A stretch of DNA of 64,000 nt from Streptomyces sp. CC0208 (lineage in GTDB: Bacteria > Actinomycetota > Actinomycetes > Streptomycetales > Streptomycetaceae), in assembly GCF_003443735.1 (NCBI RefSeq), contig NZ_CP031969.1, positions 8,742,001-8,806,000 of the forward strand, in the 5' to 3' direction. The notes under the pieces were generated by a model. The model was not told where the DNA came from. It ran no database searches and saw nothing but the letters and a program-made list of their open reading frames with translations. Below, piece after piece: positions 17,441 to 25,628 of the stretch. How positions within the stretch are numbered: the first letter of the stretch is position 1; the number at the start of each line of letters is the position of its first letter. The position numbers were made by a program, and so were the translations under genes.

Positions 17441-18936
17441 GCGGTGCCGACAACGTCGTATGGCTGGGCACCCCGGCCTTCCCCGAGGCGGCGCGCACCG
17501 CGCTCGCCGACACCCGGCTGCGAGCGAACCTGCGCCGCGCCACCGGCACCATCCGGGACAAGCGGCTGGCGGTCGCCGCCGAGCTCGACGACTGGGAGGA
17601 ACTGCGGGATACGGCGGCAGCCGTCAAGCGCCGTACCCTGCGTCACCTCGACCACCATCTCCTGCGGCTGGAGGAGACGGTGACCGCCGCCGGCGGCACG
17701 GTCCATTGGGCGGCGGACGCCGCCGAGGCGAACGCCATCGTGACGCGGCTGGTGAAGGCGACCGGCGAGAGCGAGGTCGTCAAGGTCAAGTCGATGGCGA
17801 CCCAGGAGATCGGCCTCAACGAGGCGCTCGCCGAGGCGGGCATCCGTGCCTACGAGACCGATCTCGCGGAACTCATCGTGCAGTTGGCAGAGGACCGCCC
17901 CTCGCACATCCTCGTACCGGCCATCCACCGGGGCCGCTCCGAGATACGGGAGATCTTCCGCCGGGAGATGGGGGAGTGGGGCAGGCCCGCCCCCGAGGAC
18001 CTCACCGACGAGCCCCGCGACCTCGCCGAGGCGGCCCGGCTGCATCTGCGGGAGAAGTTTCTGCGGGCCAAGGTGGCCGTCTCCGGCGCCAACTTCGCCG
18101 CCGCCGACACCGGAACGGTGGTGGTCGTGGAGTCGGAGGGCAACGGGCGGATGTGTCTGACCCTGCCGGAAACCCTGATCACCGTCATGGGCATCGAGAA
18201 GGTCCTGCCGTCCTTCGCCGACCTGGACGTCTTCCTCCAGCTCCTGCCCCGCTCGTCGACCGGCGAGCGGATGAACCCGTACACCTCGCTGTGGACCGGC
18301 GTCACCGAGGGCGACGGGCCGCAGAACTTCCATCTGGTGCTCCTCGACAACGGCCGCACCGCCACACTCGCCGACGAGGTGGGCCGCCAGGCGCTGTCCT
18401 GCATCCGCTGCTCGGCCTGCCTCAACGTCTGCCCGGTGTACGAGCGCACGGGCGGCCATGCCTACGGTTCCGTCTACCCCGGCCCGATCGGCGCCGTCCT
18501 GACCCCGCAGCTCGTCGGCGTCAAGAACGCGGCCTCGCTGCCCTTCGCCTCCACCCTGTGCGGCGCCTGTTACGACGCCTGCCCAGTGAAGATCAACATT
18601 CCCGAGGTGCTGGTCCATCTGCGCGCCGAGGCCGTGGAGGCCAAACGCCGGGACCGGTTGCTCCCCACGACCGAGGCACTCGTCATGAAGGCGGCCGGCG
18701 CCGTACTGGGCTCACCGCGGCGACTGGCCGCCGTACAGCGGCTGGCCGCCCTGGGGGCCCGTCTGGTGGCCCGTGACGGCCGGATCGGTGCCCTGCCCGG
18801 CCCGGTCGCCCGCTGGTCCGGCACCCGGGACACGCCGGCGCCGGCCCGCGAATCGCTGCGCGCCTGGTGGCGCCGTACGAGAACACCTACGAGCGAGGAC
18901 GCCCGTACGACGGCTGAAGGGAAGGTACGACGATGA
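17437..18936 (+). CDS. lutB: lactate utilization protein LutB, iron-sulfur oxidoreductase
   Basis: Protein of 499 residues. An LUD domain covers about residues 70-300. It is followed by two ferredoxin-type 4Fe-4S clusters read as CIRCSACLNVCPVY (around 325) and CGACYDACPVK (around 375), then a C-terminal tail. It is the electron-transferring core of the LutABC complex that oxidises L-lactate to pyruvate. It starts with GTG overlapping the lutA stop and ends overlapping lutC by ATGA. Confidence 0.93.
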   Translation: MSGADNVVWLGTPAFPEAARTALADTRLRANLRRATGTIRDKRLAVAAELDDWEELRDTAAAVKRRTLRHLDHHLLRLEETVTAAGGTVHWAADAAEANAIVTRLVKATGESEVVKVKSMATQEIGLNEALAEAGIRAYETDLAELIVQLAEDRPSHILVPAIHRGRSEIREIFRREMGEWGRPAPEDLTDEPRDLAEAARLHLREKFLRAKVAVSGANFAAADTGTVVVVESEGNGRMCLTLPETLITVMGIEKVLPSFADLDVFLQLLPRSSTGERMNPYTSLWTGVTEGDGPQNFHLVLLDNGRTATLADEVGRQALSCIRCSACLNVCPVYERTGGHAYGSVYPGPIGAVLTPQLVGVKNAASLPFASTLCGACYDACPVKINIPEVLVHLRAEAVEAKRRDRLLPTTEALVMKAAGAVLGSPRRLAAVQRLAALGARLVARDGRIGALPGPVARWSGTRDTPAPARESLRAWWRRTRTPTSEDARTTAEGKVRR

Positions 18937-19568
18937 ACGGCCGCGAGAGCGTCCTGAGCGCCATCCAGGGAGCGCTGTCCGGCGTTCCCGATTCCGAGCG
19001 CCCCGATGACGTACCCCCTTCGACCGGTCCCCGCGCCGACCATGCGGGACCGGACGTCGTCGGGCTGTTCGCCGAGCGTGCCGCCGAGTACCGCGCCACG
19101 GTGGTCCGCGTTCCGCAGGCCGATGCCGCGGCGGCGGTCGGTCGTGCCCTGGCCCGTACCGGAGCGCGGTCGCTGGTGGTGCCGCCCGGGTTTCCCGAGG
19201 ACTTGCTCCCGGAGGGGCCGTGGTCGCGGCTGGCTGACGTCCCGCCGCTGACGGTCGCGCAACTCGACGCGGCGGAGGCCGTGGTCACCACCGTCGCCAC
19301 CGCCGTCGCCGTCACCGGCACCGTGACCCTCGACCACGGTCCGGGCCAGGGGCGGCGGGTCCTGACCCTGCTGCCGGACCAGCACATCTGCGTGGTCCGG
19401 GCGGACCAGATCGCCCCCGACGTGCCCGAGGCACTGCGCCTGCTCGATGCCTACCGCCCGCTGACGCTGATCTCCGGGCCCTCGGCCACCAGTGACATCG
19501 AGCTGGACCGGGTCGAGGGCGTGCACGGGCCCAGGACTCTCGACATCGTCGTGGTGGAGGACGCGTAG
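18933..19568 (+). CDS. lutC: lactate utilization protein LutC, LUD domain
   Basis: Protein of 211 residues with a single LUD domain. Recognisable are the DAAEAVVTTVATAVAVTGT region, LLPDQHICVVRADQI, and SGPSATSDIELDRVEGVHGP, which is the family's most conserved block. It completes the LutABC lactate dehydrogenase and closes the nine-gene fucose operon. A strong hairpin follows 20 bp after the stop. Confidence 0.93.
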   Translation: MNGRESVLSAIQGALSGVPDSERPDDVPPSTGPRADHAGPDVVGLFAERAAEYRATVVRVPQADAAAAVGRALARTGARSLVVPPGFPEDLLPEGPWSRLADVPPLTVAQLDAAEAVVTTVATAVAVTGTVTLDHGPGQGRRVLTLLPDQHICVVRADQIAPDVPEALRLLDAYRPLTLISGPSATSDIELDRVEGVHGPRTLDIVVVEDA

Positions 19569-19587
19569 TCGCCGGCGCCGGGACCGT

Positions 19588-19629
19588 ATGGCTTCGCAGC
19601 GCGGCCAGGTGGCCGCGCTGCGAAGCCAT
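19588..19629 (+). terminator. terminator of the fucose catabolic operon
   Basis: A perfect 19-bp inverted repeat (arms 19588-19606 and 19611-19629) with an AGGT loop, 20 bp after the lutC stop. There is no long T-run, as is usual for Streptomyces terminators. Confidence 0.85.
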
Positions 19630-19738
19630 GTTCGCGTTCATCCCTGACCAGACCTCTCTATAGACCCAATGTTTCGGGATCCCGCATATCTGCTACGGGC
19701 CCGTAAACAGGGAGTTTCTAAAAAATCTGGCTTCGCTC

Positions 19739-19781
19739 TAGACAGGGGGAACGGCTGTGTCTGTTAATACATCCGATGTCC
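19739..19781 (+). promoter_or_regulatory. promoter/operator module of the first fucosidase gene
   Basis: TAGACA (19739-19744), 20 bp, then TAATAC (19765-19770) running into the regulon palindrome ATACATCCGATGT (19767-19779). The same boxes at the same 20-bp spacing occur before the other two fucosidase genes. The palindrome overlaps the probable -10 region, which fits repression. Confidence 0.7.
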
Positions 19782-19899
19782 CTGGGGAGTCGCTTGAACC
19801 CCGGTAGGACACGTAGCCGCCGTACTCCGCCGTCTGTGCGGTGCCGCGGACCAGCAAGTCGCCGACACCTTGTGTCCCTCACTTTCCAGGAGCCGCACG

Positions 19900-21666
19900 A
19901 TGTCCTCCGCCCCCCTCAGCAGGCGCTTCCTCATCAAGGCCGCGGCCCTCGCCGGCGGTACCGTGGCGTTCGGTCTGCCGCAGGCCCTGTGGCCCTCCAG
20001 CGCCGAGGCCTACTCCGTCTCCTCGAAGCTGGACTGGTGGTACCAGGCGCGGTTCGGGATGTTCATCCACTTCGGGTCCTACTCCTACTACGGCAAGGGC
20101 GAGTGGGAGTTCAGCCAGAACAACTGGACCAAGGCCGACTGGCAGAACAACGTCAGCAAGCCGTTTAACCCCTCCACCTTCAACGCCGCCCAGATCGCCG
20201 GGCTGGCCGCGAGCGCCGGCATGAAGTACCTCGTGATCACGGCCAAGCACCACGAGGGTTACGGGATGTGGGACTCCGACGTCGCGGGCTTCAAGGACAC
20301 CACCGGCACCAAGCAGTACAACCTGCACGACTACAGCAACTTCCAGCCCGACCTGCTGGCCCAGCTGAAGACCGAGTGCACGAACCGGGGCGTCAAGTTC
20401 GGGCTCTACTACTCGATCATGGACTGGAACCACCCCTCGCAGACCTGTCGTCCCAGCAACTGGGACTCGACCATCGACCCGGCGGCCCGCACCGGCTACA
20501 TCAACGACATGAAGGGCCAGCTGCAGGAACTGCTGGACCGCTACGACCCGGCCGTCCTGTGGTTCGACGGCGACTGGTGCAACTGGTGGGCCAAGTCCGA
20601 CGGCGAGGACCTGTACGCCTGGCTGATGGCGCGCAAGCCCAACCTCATCGTCAACGAACGGGTCAAGCGCGACCAGGGTCTCGGTGACTTCGCCTGCCCG
20701 GAGCAGTCCGTTCCCGCCGAGCCGATGGACCGGCCGTGGGAGACCTGCGCCACCATGAACGGCAACTGGGGCTACACCGACTGGGCGGAAAACCTCTACC
20801 GTCCCGTCAAGGACATCATCCGGGAGATGGTCACCGTCATCTCCCGGGACGGCAACTACCTGCTCAACATCGGCCCCAAGGGCGACGGCTCCATGACCCC
20901 CGGATCCGTGACCATCCTGAACGGTCTGGCCTCGTGGATGGCCACCCACGGCGACAGCATCCACGGCACCAGCGGCAGCCCCTTCGCCACCGAGCCGTCC
21001 TGGGGCAAGATCACCAAGAAGGACGGCAAGCTCTTCGCCCACGTCTTCACCTGGCCCACGGGCGGCACCCTGCAGATCCCGGCCGTGTACAACACGATCA
21101 ACCGGGTCTACCTGATGAACAACCCTGGCACCAACCTCAACTACTCGGTCAGCGGCGGCCAGATCAACGTCAGCGTGCCGAGCACGGCCCCCAACGCGAA
21201 CGACTCCGTGGTCTGCGTGGAGGTCAACGGCATGCCGGCCGTCCTGGCGGGCGGTGTCTACCGGCTGATCTGCGCCCAGAGCGGCAAGGCACTCGACAAC
21301 GGCAACACCGGCAACGAGGGCAGTCCGGTCATCCAGTGGACCGCCAACGGTGGCTCGCCGCAGCAGTGGACGGTCACCGACCTGGGCCACGGCTACTACA
21401 AGCTGGTCTGCGTCCGCAGCGGCAAGGCCCTCGACGACAACAACAGCACCTCCGACAGCGGGGTGATGGTGCAGAAGACCGACAACGGCAGTCGCCAGCA
21501 GCAGTGGGCCGTCACCGCGCTGGGCAACGGCGCGTTCCGGCTCATCAACCGGCACAGCGGAAAGGCGCTGGACAACTCCAACAACACGGCGGACAACACC
21601 CAGGTCATCCAGTGGACCCCCAATGGCGGCGCCCCGCAGCAGTGGAACATGACCAAGGTCGGCTGA
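19900..21666 (+). CDS. exported GH29 alpha-L-fucosidase with ricin-type lectin domain
   Basis: Secreted enzyme of 588 residues. The twin-arginine signal SRRFLIK is at residues 7-13, with likely cleavage after SSAEA (residue 37). The GH29 catalytic domain covers about 40-450. Its motifs are RFGMFIHFG (51-59), the HHEGY substrate motif (117-121) and the nucleophile D223 in LWFDGDW. A C-terminal RicinB-type trefoil (about 452-588) carries three repeats ending in QQW. The start is set by AGGAG eight bases upstream. It releases L-fucose from plant or other glycans for import. It is closely related to the gene at 25629, probably by duplication. Confidence 0.93.
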   Translation: MSSAPLSRRFLIKAAALAGGTVAFGLPQALWPSSAEAYSVSSKLDWWYQARFGMFIHFGSYSYYGKGEWEFSQNNWTKADWQNNVSKPFNPSTFNAAQIAGLAASAGMKYLVITAKHHEGYGMWDSDVAGFKDTTGTKQYNLHDYSNFQPDLLAQLKTECTNRGVKFGLYYSIMDWNHPSQTCRPSNWDSTIDPAARTGYINDMKGQLQELLDRYDPAVLWFDGDWCNWWAKSDGEDLYAWLMARKPNLIVNERVKRDQGLGDFACPEQSVPAEPMDRPWETCATMNGNWGYTDWAENLYRPVKDIIREMVTVISRDGNYLLNIGPKGDGSMTPGSVTILNGLASWMATHGDSIHGTSGSPFATEPSWGKITKKDGKLFAHVFTWPTGGTLQIPAVYNTINRVYLMNNPGTNLNYSVSGGQINVSVPSTAPNANDSVVCVEVNGMPAVLAGGVYRLICAQSGKALDNGNTGNEGSPVIQWTANGGSPQQWTVTDLGHGYYKLVCVRSGKALDDNNSTSDSGVMVQKTDNGSRQQQWAVTALGNGAFRLINRHSGKALDNSNNTADNTQVIQWTPNGGAPQQWNMTKVG

Positions 21667-21680
21667 CCCGCGCAAGCCTC

Positions 21681-21716
21681 CGTGCTCCCGTCCAAGGGCT
21701 CTTGGGCGGGAGCACG
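21681..21716 (+). terminator. terminator after first fucosidase
   Basis: Sixteen-bp stem (21681-21696 with 21701-21716, one G-T mismatch) and a GGCT loop, 14 bp after the stop codon. Confidence 0.8.
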
Positions 21717-21806
21717 CCGACGTCACAGAGACCGAAAATTCAGCGGCAACCTTTTCGCCGTCCGCGGCCACTGAGCAGTGCAACACCGACACGCTCTTCC
21801 GAACGG

Positions 21807-22772
21807 ATGGACATGCAAGAATCACGCCAGGCCGCGCGGCAGCGCAGGCGCAGACGCCGGCTGATGGTGGGCAGCACCGCGGGGCTGGTCGTCACAGGTC
21901 TCCTTGTCTGCCTGGCCATCGCGATGCAGCCGGACCGCAAGGACGATGCCGGGCGGGCCGCGGCCACGGCCGTCGCCGACTCCCAGGAGACCGGCCCGGC
22001 GTCGTCGCCGACCGGATCGAAGTCCCCCACGCCCTCGCCGTCCGCGGTCTCCGCCTCCCTCAAGGCCAAGGCCAAGAAGCCGAAGGCATCCGCGTCCCCG
22101 TCGGCGACGAAGCCGTCATCGGCCTCTCCACGGAAGGCGACCACCACTTCGTCCTTGGCCGGACGGATCCTGGGCAAGGTCACCTACCCGGGAGTCGCCA
22201 CGGTCTACAAGGCCGGGGTCGGGGACGGCGCCTGCTCGTACGGTCCGAGCAGCGACATGATGATCGCGGCGATGAACACCACCGACTACGAAACGTCCAA
22301 GGCCTGCGGCGCCTACGTGTTCGTCCGCGCGGCGAACGGCAACTCCGTCACGGTCCGGATCACCAACGAATGCCCGCTGCCCTGCGCACCGGGACAACTG
22401 GACCTCAGCGAACAGGCCTTCGCCAAGCTGGCCCCCGTCTCGACCGGCCGGCTCGCCGTCACCTGGAGCCTGGTGAGCCCCAGCTCGGTGGGCACGATAT
22501 CGATCCGCTACAAGATCGGATCCAGCCCCTACTGGTGCGGGATCCAGGCGATCGGCCATCGCAACCCGCTCGCCCGGCTGGAGGTCAGCACCGGAGGCGG
22601 CTGGCGCCAACTGGCCCGCACCGACTACAACTACTTCCTCTCGCCCGACGGCAGCGGATGCGGCAAGGCGATCAGGCTCACCGACATCTACGGGGAACAA
22701 CTGACCGTCAACGGCGTCGCCTTGCGGCCGGACGTCGTGCAGTCGACGGGACTCCAGTTCGCCCGCCACTGA
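21807..22772 (+). CDS. expansin-like (EXLX1-type) cell-wall-loosening protein
   Basis: Protein of 321 residues. It has a basic N-terminus (RRRRRR around 18-23) and one membrane segment or uncleaved signal (about 26-46). A Ser/Pro/Lys-rich linker covers about 55-120. The double-psi beta-barrel D1 domain follows, with GDGACSYG, the CGAYVFV strand, ITNECP and the ELDLS-like QLDLSEQAF with a conserved aspartate. The C-terminal D2 cellulose-binding domain has SPYWCGIQAIGHRNP and DYNYFLSPDG, matching bacterial expansins. It would disrupt cellulose-xyloglucan contacts without hydrolysis. A second ATG at 21813 is possible. Its place between fucosidase genes suggests help in exposing fucosylated wall polymers. 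Confidence 0.85.
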   Translation: MDMQESRQAARQRRRRRRLMVGSTAGLVVTGLLVCLAIAMQPDRKDDAGRAAATAVADSQETGPASSPTGSKSPTPSPSAVSASLKAKAKKPKASASPSATKPSSASPRKATTTSSLAGRILGKVTYPGVATVYKAGVGDGACSYGPSSDMMIAAMNTTDYETSKACGAYVFVRAANGNSVTVRITNECPLPCAPGQLDLSEQAFAKLAPVSTGRLAVTWSLVSPSSVGTISIRYKIGSSPYWCGIQAIGHRNPLARLEVSTGGGWRQLARTDYNYFLSPDGSGCGKAIRLTDIYGEQLTVNGVALRPDVVQSTGLQFARH

Positions 22773-23097
22773 CCTCGCCGTCGAGAGGCCCGGTGTCGCT
22801 GTGTCAGGCCGGTTGCCCGACCTGGACACCGCGGCCGTGGGTGGCCAGGCACACCACCGATCCAGCCCCAATGTGCTGGTCGTCGTTGGTCCAGTGCCGC
22901 CGGCGACGGCCAGTTCGTGCACACTGCCGTCGTACGCGGCCCGCACGGGCATCACGGCTGCCGCTCCGGGCGGAGGCGAGGCGCGGCCACGCCCGCGGAT
23001 CGGTGACCGATCCGCGGGCGTGATCACCCCAGCTGGTGGTGAATGGTTTTTTGCGGGTGAGTGCCTGGCGTCATCGGAGAACGGACGGGTGTGTGGA
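22773..23097 (-). pseudogene. intergenic region with possible lectin-propeller remnant
   Basis: Between two convergent genes, the minus strand around 22950-22800 reads AYDGSVHELAVAGG, then after a frameshift WTNDDQHIGAG. This resembles one blade of actinobacterial beta-propeller lectins (DGxVHEL...WTxxDL). There is no start codon and only one blade, so it would be a relic. The match is from memory of the family pattern. Confidence 0.35.
22989..23021. terminator. bidirectional terminator between expansin and GH29-B genes
   Basis: A 16-nt inverted repeat (22989-23004 with 23006-23021) centred on one base, so about 14 bp of stem in practice. It lies between the stops of the convergent genes at 22772 and 23098. 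Confidence 0.75.
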
Positions 23098-25044
23098 TCA
23101 GGAGGGTACGATCCGCCACTGCTGGTGGGACTGCGACGTGTAGGGCTGCTGCTCGACGGCGGCTCCGTTCGCGGTGCTGCCCTCGTCCACGGCGAGCGAG
23201 AGCCCGCTGAAGCGATTGAGGAGGAAGTAGTGCCCGTCACCGGTGGGGGTGACGGCCCAGTGCTGCTGGGGGGCGTCGGCGTCTCCCCAGATGCCGGCGG
23301 TGCCGCCGTCCGCGCGGGAGAGACCCGCGATCTCCAGGAGCTTGCCGCTGCCCACACCCTTGATCTTGTAGTAGCCGTCGCCGGTCTTGATGAAGGTCCA
23401 CTTCTGGTTCGTCTGGCCGAGCCAAGGCCACTGCTGGACCGCGGTGCCGTCGGTGGTGCGCCTGTTCACGACGTCGGCCACCTGGCCGCTGTTTCGGTTG
23501 ACCAACTGGTAGACGGTGCCGTCGCCGGGCAGCGCGCTGGACAACAGTGCCGGTTTGACCGAGCGGCCGCCGACCCTCACACCGCTGATGTTGGCGTAGC
23601 CGCCGGTGGCCGCGTTGACCTGGATCCGTACGAAGCCCACGTTCCGGTTGGGCCACTCGACCAGCTTGGCCTTCTTGTTGCCGGCCCAGGTGCCGGTGGC
23701 GACCTGGGTGAAGTTGACCCCGTCGGTGCTGGTCAGGATGGTGTAGGAAGTGATGTCGCCGTCGGTGGAGTTGTTGCGGCCCCACTGCTTGGGCAGGTAC
23801 TCCAGGGTGGAGACGTTGCTCCACACGCCGCCCAGGTCGATGGTGATGGACTGCGGCAGCGGCAGGCTCCAGGTCGACCAGCAGGTCTCGTAGCCGGCGT
23901 CGCTGAGTCCGTCGATGGCGTTGAACGGACCCTCGCCGGTGTGGAAACCGGTGGCGTACGCGTTGACCGGGGTGACGGGATGCTCGGCGCGCAGCGGCTG
24001 GGTGGGCAGCGGCGGCCTGGAGGTGTTGGGACTCCAGGCCGCGCCGACCTCGGCCAGCCGGTTGACGACGTTGGTGTCCAGCAGGCCGTTGCGGTTGGGC
24101 GGGCAGTTGAGGATGAACGAGGTGTACTTCGGTTCCAGGTCGGCCAGGTGCGAGAGGATCGCGGTCTTGCTCAGGAGGCTCTCGGTCGGGGTGGACGGGT
24201 GCCAGAACCAGCCGTTGCTGATGGTCTGTCCCTGCAGAGCGGCGTAGGTGTTGCCCGCCGGCGCCGTAATGCCCATCGGCTCTTCGAAGAAGATCGCGTC
24301 GCCGAGGAAGGGCTCCGACAGTGCGCCGAGGTCGATCATGACGCAGTCCGGCTGCAGCTCTTTCACCAGCGAACGGATTGCCTGGTAGGAGACGGCCTGC
24401 TGCCCCATCTGCCATGCGTAGCCGTCAGTCATGAACATGTCGATGGTGCCGTAGTTGGTGAGCAGCTCGCGGATCTGACCGAGGACGAAGGTCATGTGCT
24501 TGGGCTGGATGGCATCGGTGATCTGGAGCCCGGACACCTTGTGCCGGCTCTCCCACGCCTCGACGCCGAAGGTGCGGTCCCAGACCGAGTAGTAGAGTCC
24601 GACCTTGAGCCCCCTCGCGCGGAAGGCGTCGCAGTACGCCTGGACGACGTCGTGCTTGTAGGAGCTGTTCGCGACGTTCTGGGTGCCGTGCGCGCTCGGC
24701 CACAGGGCGAAGCCGTCGTGGTGCCTGGTGGTCAGGAAGCCGTAGCTCATCTTCGCGGCGGCCGCCGCGTCGGCCCACTGTGCGCAGTTGACACTCGGGG
24801 GAGCGAAGAGGGTGGGGCTCTGGTTGGGCTCCGCCCACTCCTCGTTGGTGAAGGTGCCCAGGCTGAAGTGGTTGAACATGCCGAACCGCATGTCGACCAG
24901 CTTGCTCAGGTTGGTCTGGATGTCCGCGGCGGACGCCTGCGACAGAAGGCCGGAGAAGCCGGGGATGATCGGCAGTGCGGTCGCGGCGGTCGCCGCCCCC
25001 GCCGCTCCGAGGAACGTACGGCGAGACATTCGTGGTGAGGACAC
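23098..25044 (-). CDS. exported GH29 alpha-L-fucosidase (subfamily B-like) with F5/8 and ricin-type modules
   Basis: Secreted enzyme of 648 residues. The Tat signal SRRTFLG is at 7-13, with cleavage near the AxA around residue 40. The GH29 catalytic domain covers about 41-360: RFGMFNHFS, TRHHDGFALWPS (H108, H109, D110) and the likely nucleophile D207 in MFMTDG. A galactose-binding F5/8-type module follows (about 370-500, DLGGVWSNVSTLEYLP), then a RicinB trefoil (about 510-648). Sequence style differs from the other two GH29 enzymes here and suggests alpha-1,3/1,4 linkage preference (inference). The GTG start has AGGAG six bases upstream. It is divergent from the fucosidase at 25629 across a region with three operators. 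Confidence 0.9.
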   Translation of the reverse strand: MSSPRMSRRTFLGAAGAATAATALPIIPGFSGLLSQASAADIQTNLSKLVDMRFGMFNHFSLGTFTNEEWAEPNQSPTLFAPPSVNCAQWADAAAAAKMSYGFLTTRHHDGFALWPSAHGTQNVANSSYKHDVVQAYCDAFRARGLKVGLYYSVWDRTFGVEAWESRHKVSGLQITDAIQPKHMTFVLGQIRELLTNYGTIDMFMTDGYAWQMGQQAVSYQAIRSLVKELQPDCVMIDLGALSEPFLGDAIFFEEPMGITAPAGNTYAALQGQTISNGWFWHPSTPTESLLSKTAILSHLADLEPKYTSFILNCPPNRNGLLDTNVVNRLAEVGAAWSPNTSRPPLPTQPLRAEHPVTPVNAYATGFHTGEGPFNAIDGLSDAGYETCWSTWSLPLPQSITIDLGGVWSNVSTLEYLPKQWGRNNSTDGDITSYTILTSTDGVNFTQVATGTWAGNKKAKLVEWPNRNVGFVRIQVNAATGGYANISGVRVGGRSVKPALLSSALPGDGTVYQLVNRNSGQVADVVNRRTTDGTAVQQWPWLGQTNQKWTFIKTGDGYYKIKGVGSGKLLEIAGLSRADGGTAGIWGDADAPQQHWAVTPTGDGHYFLLNRFSGLSLAVDEGSTANGAAVEQQPYTSQSHQQWRIVPS

Positions 25045-25199
25045 GGGTCACTCCTGTGGATCGATGGCAGTGCCATGTGCCGGCGACCGGGCTGCCCTGG
25101 GAGGCGCAATCGGTGTCGCACTGAGCGACGCGCGCCGACGACAGGCGTTACGGCGTGGGCTGGGCGGCAGGTCTTACGTAAAGCGGGTGTTTCGACTAG

Positions 25200-25242
25200 C
25201 AACATCGGATGTATTAACGAGCACCGGGTGGTGGTCTGTCTA
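25200..25242 (-). promoter_or_regulatory. promoter/operator module of the GH29-B fucosidase gene
   Basis: Read on the minus strand: TAGACA (25242-25237), 20 bp, TAATAC (25216-25211), running into the palindrome ATACATCCGATGTTG (25214-25200). The start codon lies 156 bp further on. Confidence 0.7.
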
Positions 25243-25400
25243 GAGCCTCGGCAGAAATAGCCAGATCAAGCCTGCTCGTCGCTGCGTGGCGTAGGTGCCC
25301 CTCAAGTGACCCGGCCCCGATACGTAGGATGTGTAGAGTCAGTTGCTGTCGCGCGCGTGTAGTACGGCGGGCAAGCCTCGCCGAACGCCCGGGCCGCGCA

Positions 25401-25415
25401 GGACATCCGATGTAT
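25401..25415 (+). promoter_or_regulatory. auxiliary regulon operator between divergent fucosidase genes
   Basis: GGACATCCGATGTAT, 13 of 15 to the consensus with a perfect 11-bp palindromic core. Neither orientation has a TAGACA box 20 bp away, so it is probably an extra binding site for looping rather than a promoter operator. Confidence 0.6.
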
Positions 25416-25478
25416 CCAAGGTTGGGGCATCCTCGACCTGGTCGGGCCCCGTGATTTGTGTGGGTCTCGGCGAACCCC

Positions 25479-25521
25479 TAGACACGACAGGGTCTGTTGC
25501 TGATTAATACATCCGATGTCA
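25479..25521 (+). promoter_or_regulatory. promoter/operator module of the third fucosidase gene
   Basis: TAGACA (25479-25484), 20 bp, TAATAC (25505-25510), running into ATACATCCGATGTCA (25507-25521). Bases between the boxes differ from the other two modules, so the boxes are conserved above background. Confidence 0.7.
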
Positions 25522-25628
25522 CCTGGGTGAAACACACTCCTCGCGGCGCTACGTGGAGCACGTGTCCAGGTCGCCCGTTCCCCTCGTAACTCCCTGCCTT
25601 GCCTCTCTTGACTCATGGAGCCGCACCC

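Larger units (their letters stand above)
25045..25628. other. 584-bp divergent promoter region of two fucosidase genes
   Basis: No gene is present. The region holds three regulon palindromes. The outer two lie within TAGACA-N20-TAATAC promoter modules facing left and right. The middle copy (25401-25415) has no such module near it. Confidence 0.75.
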
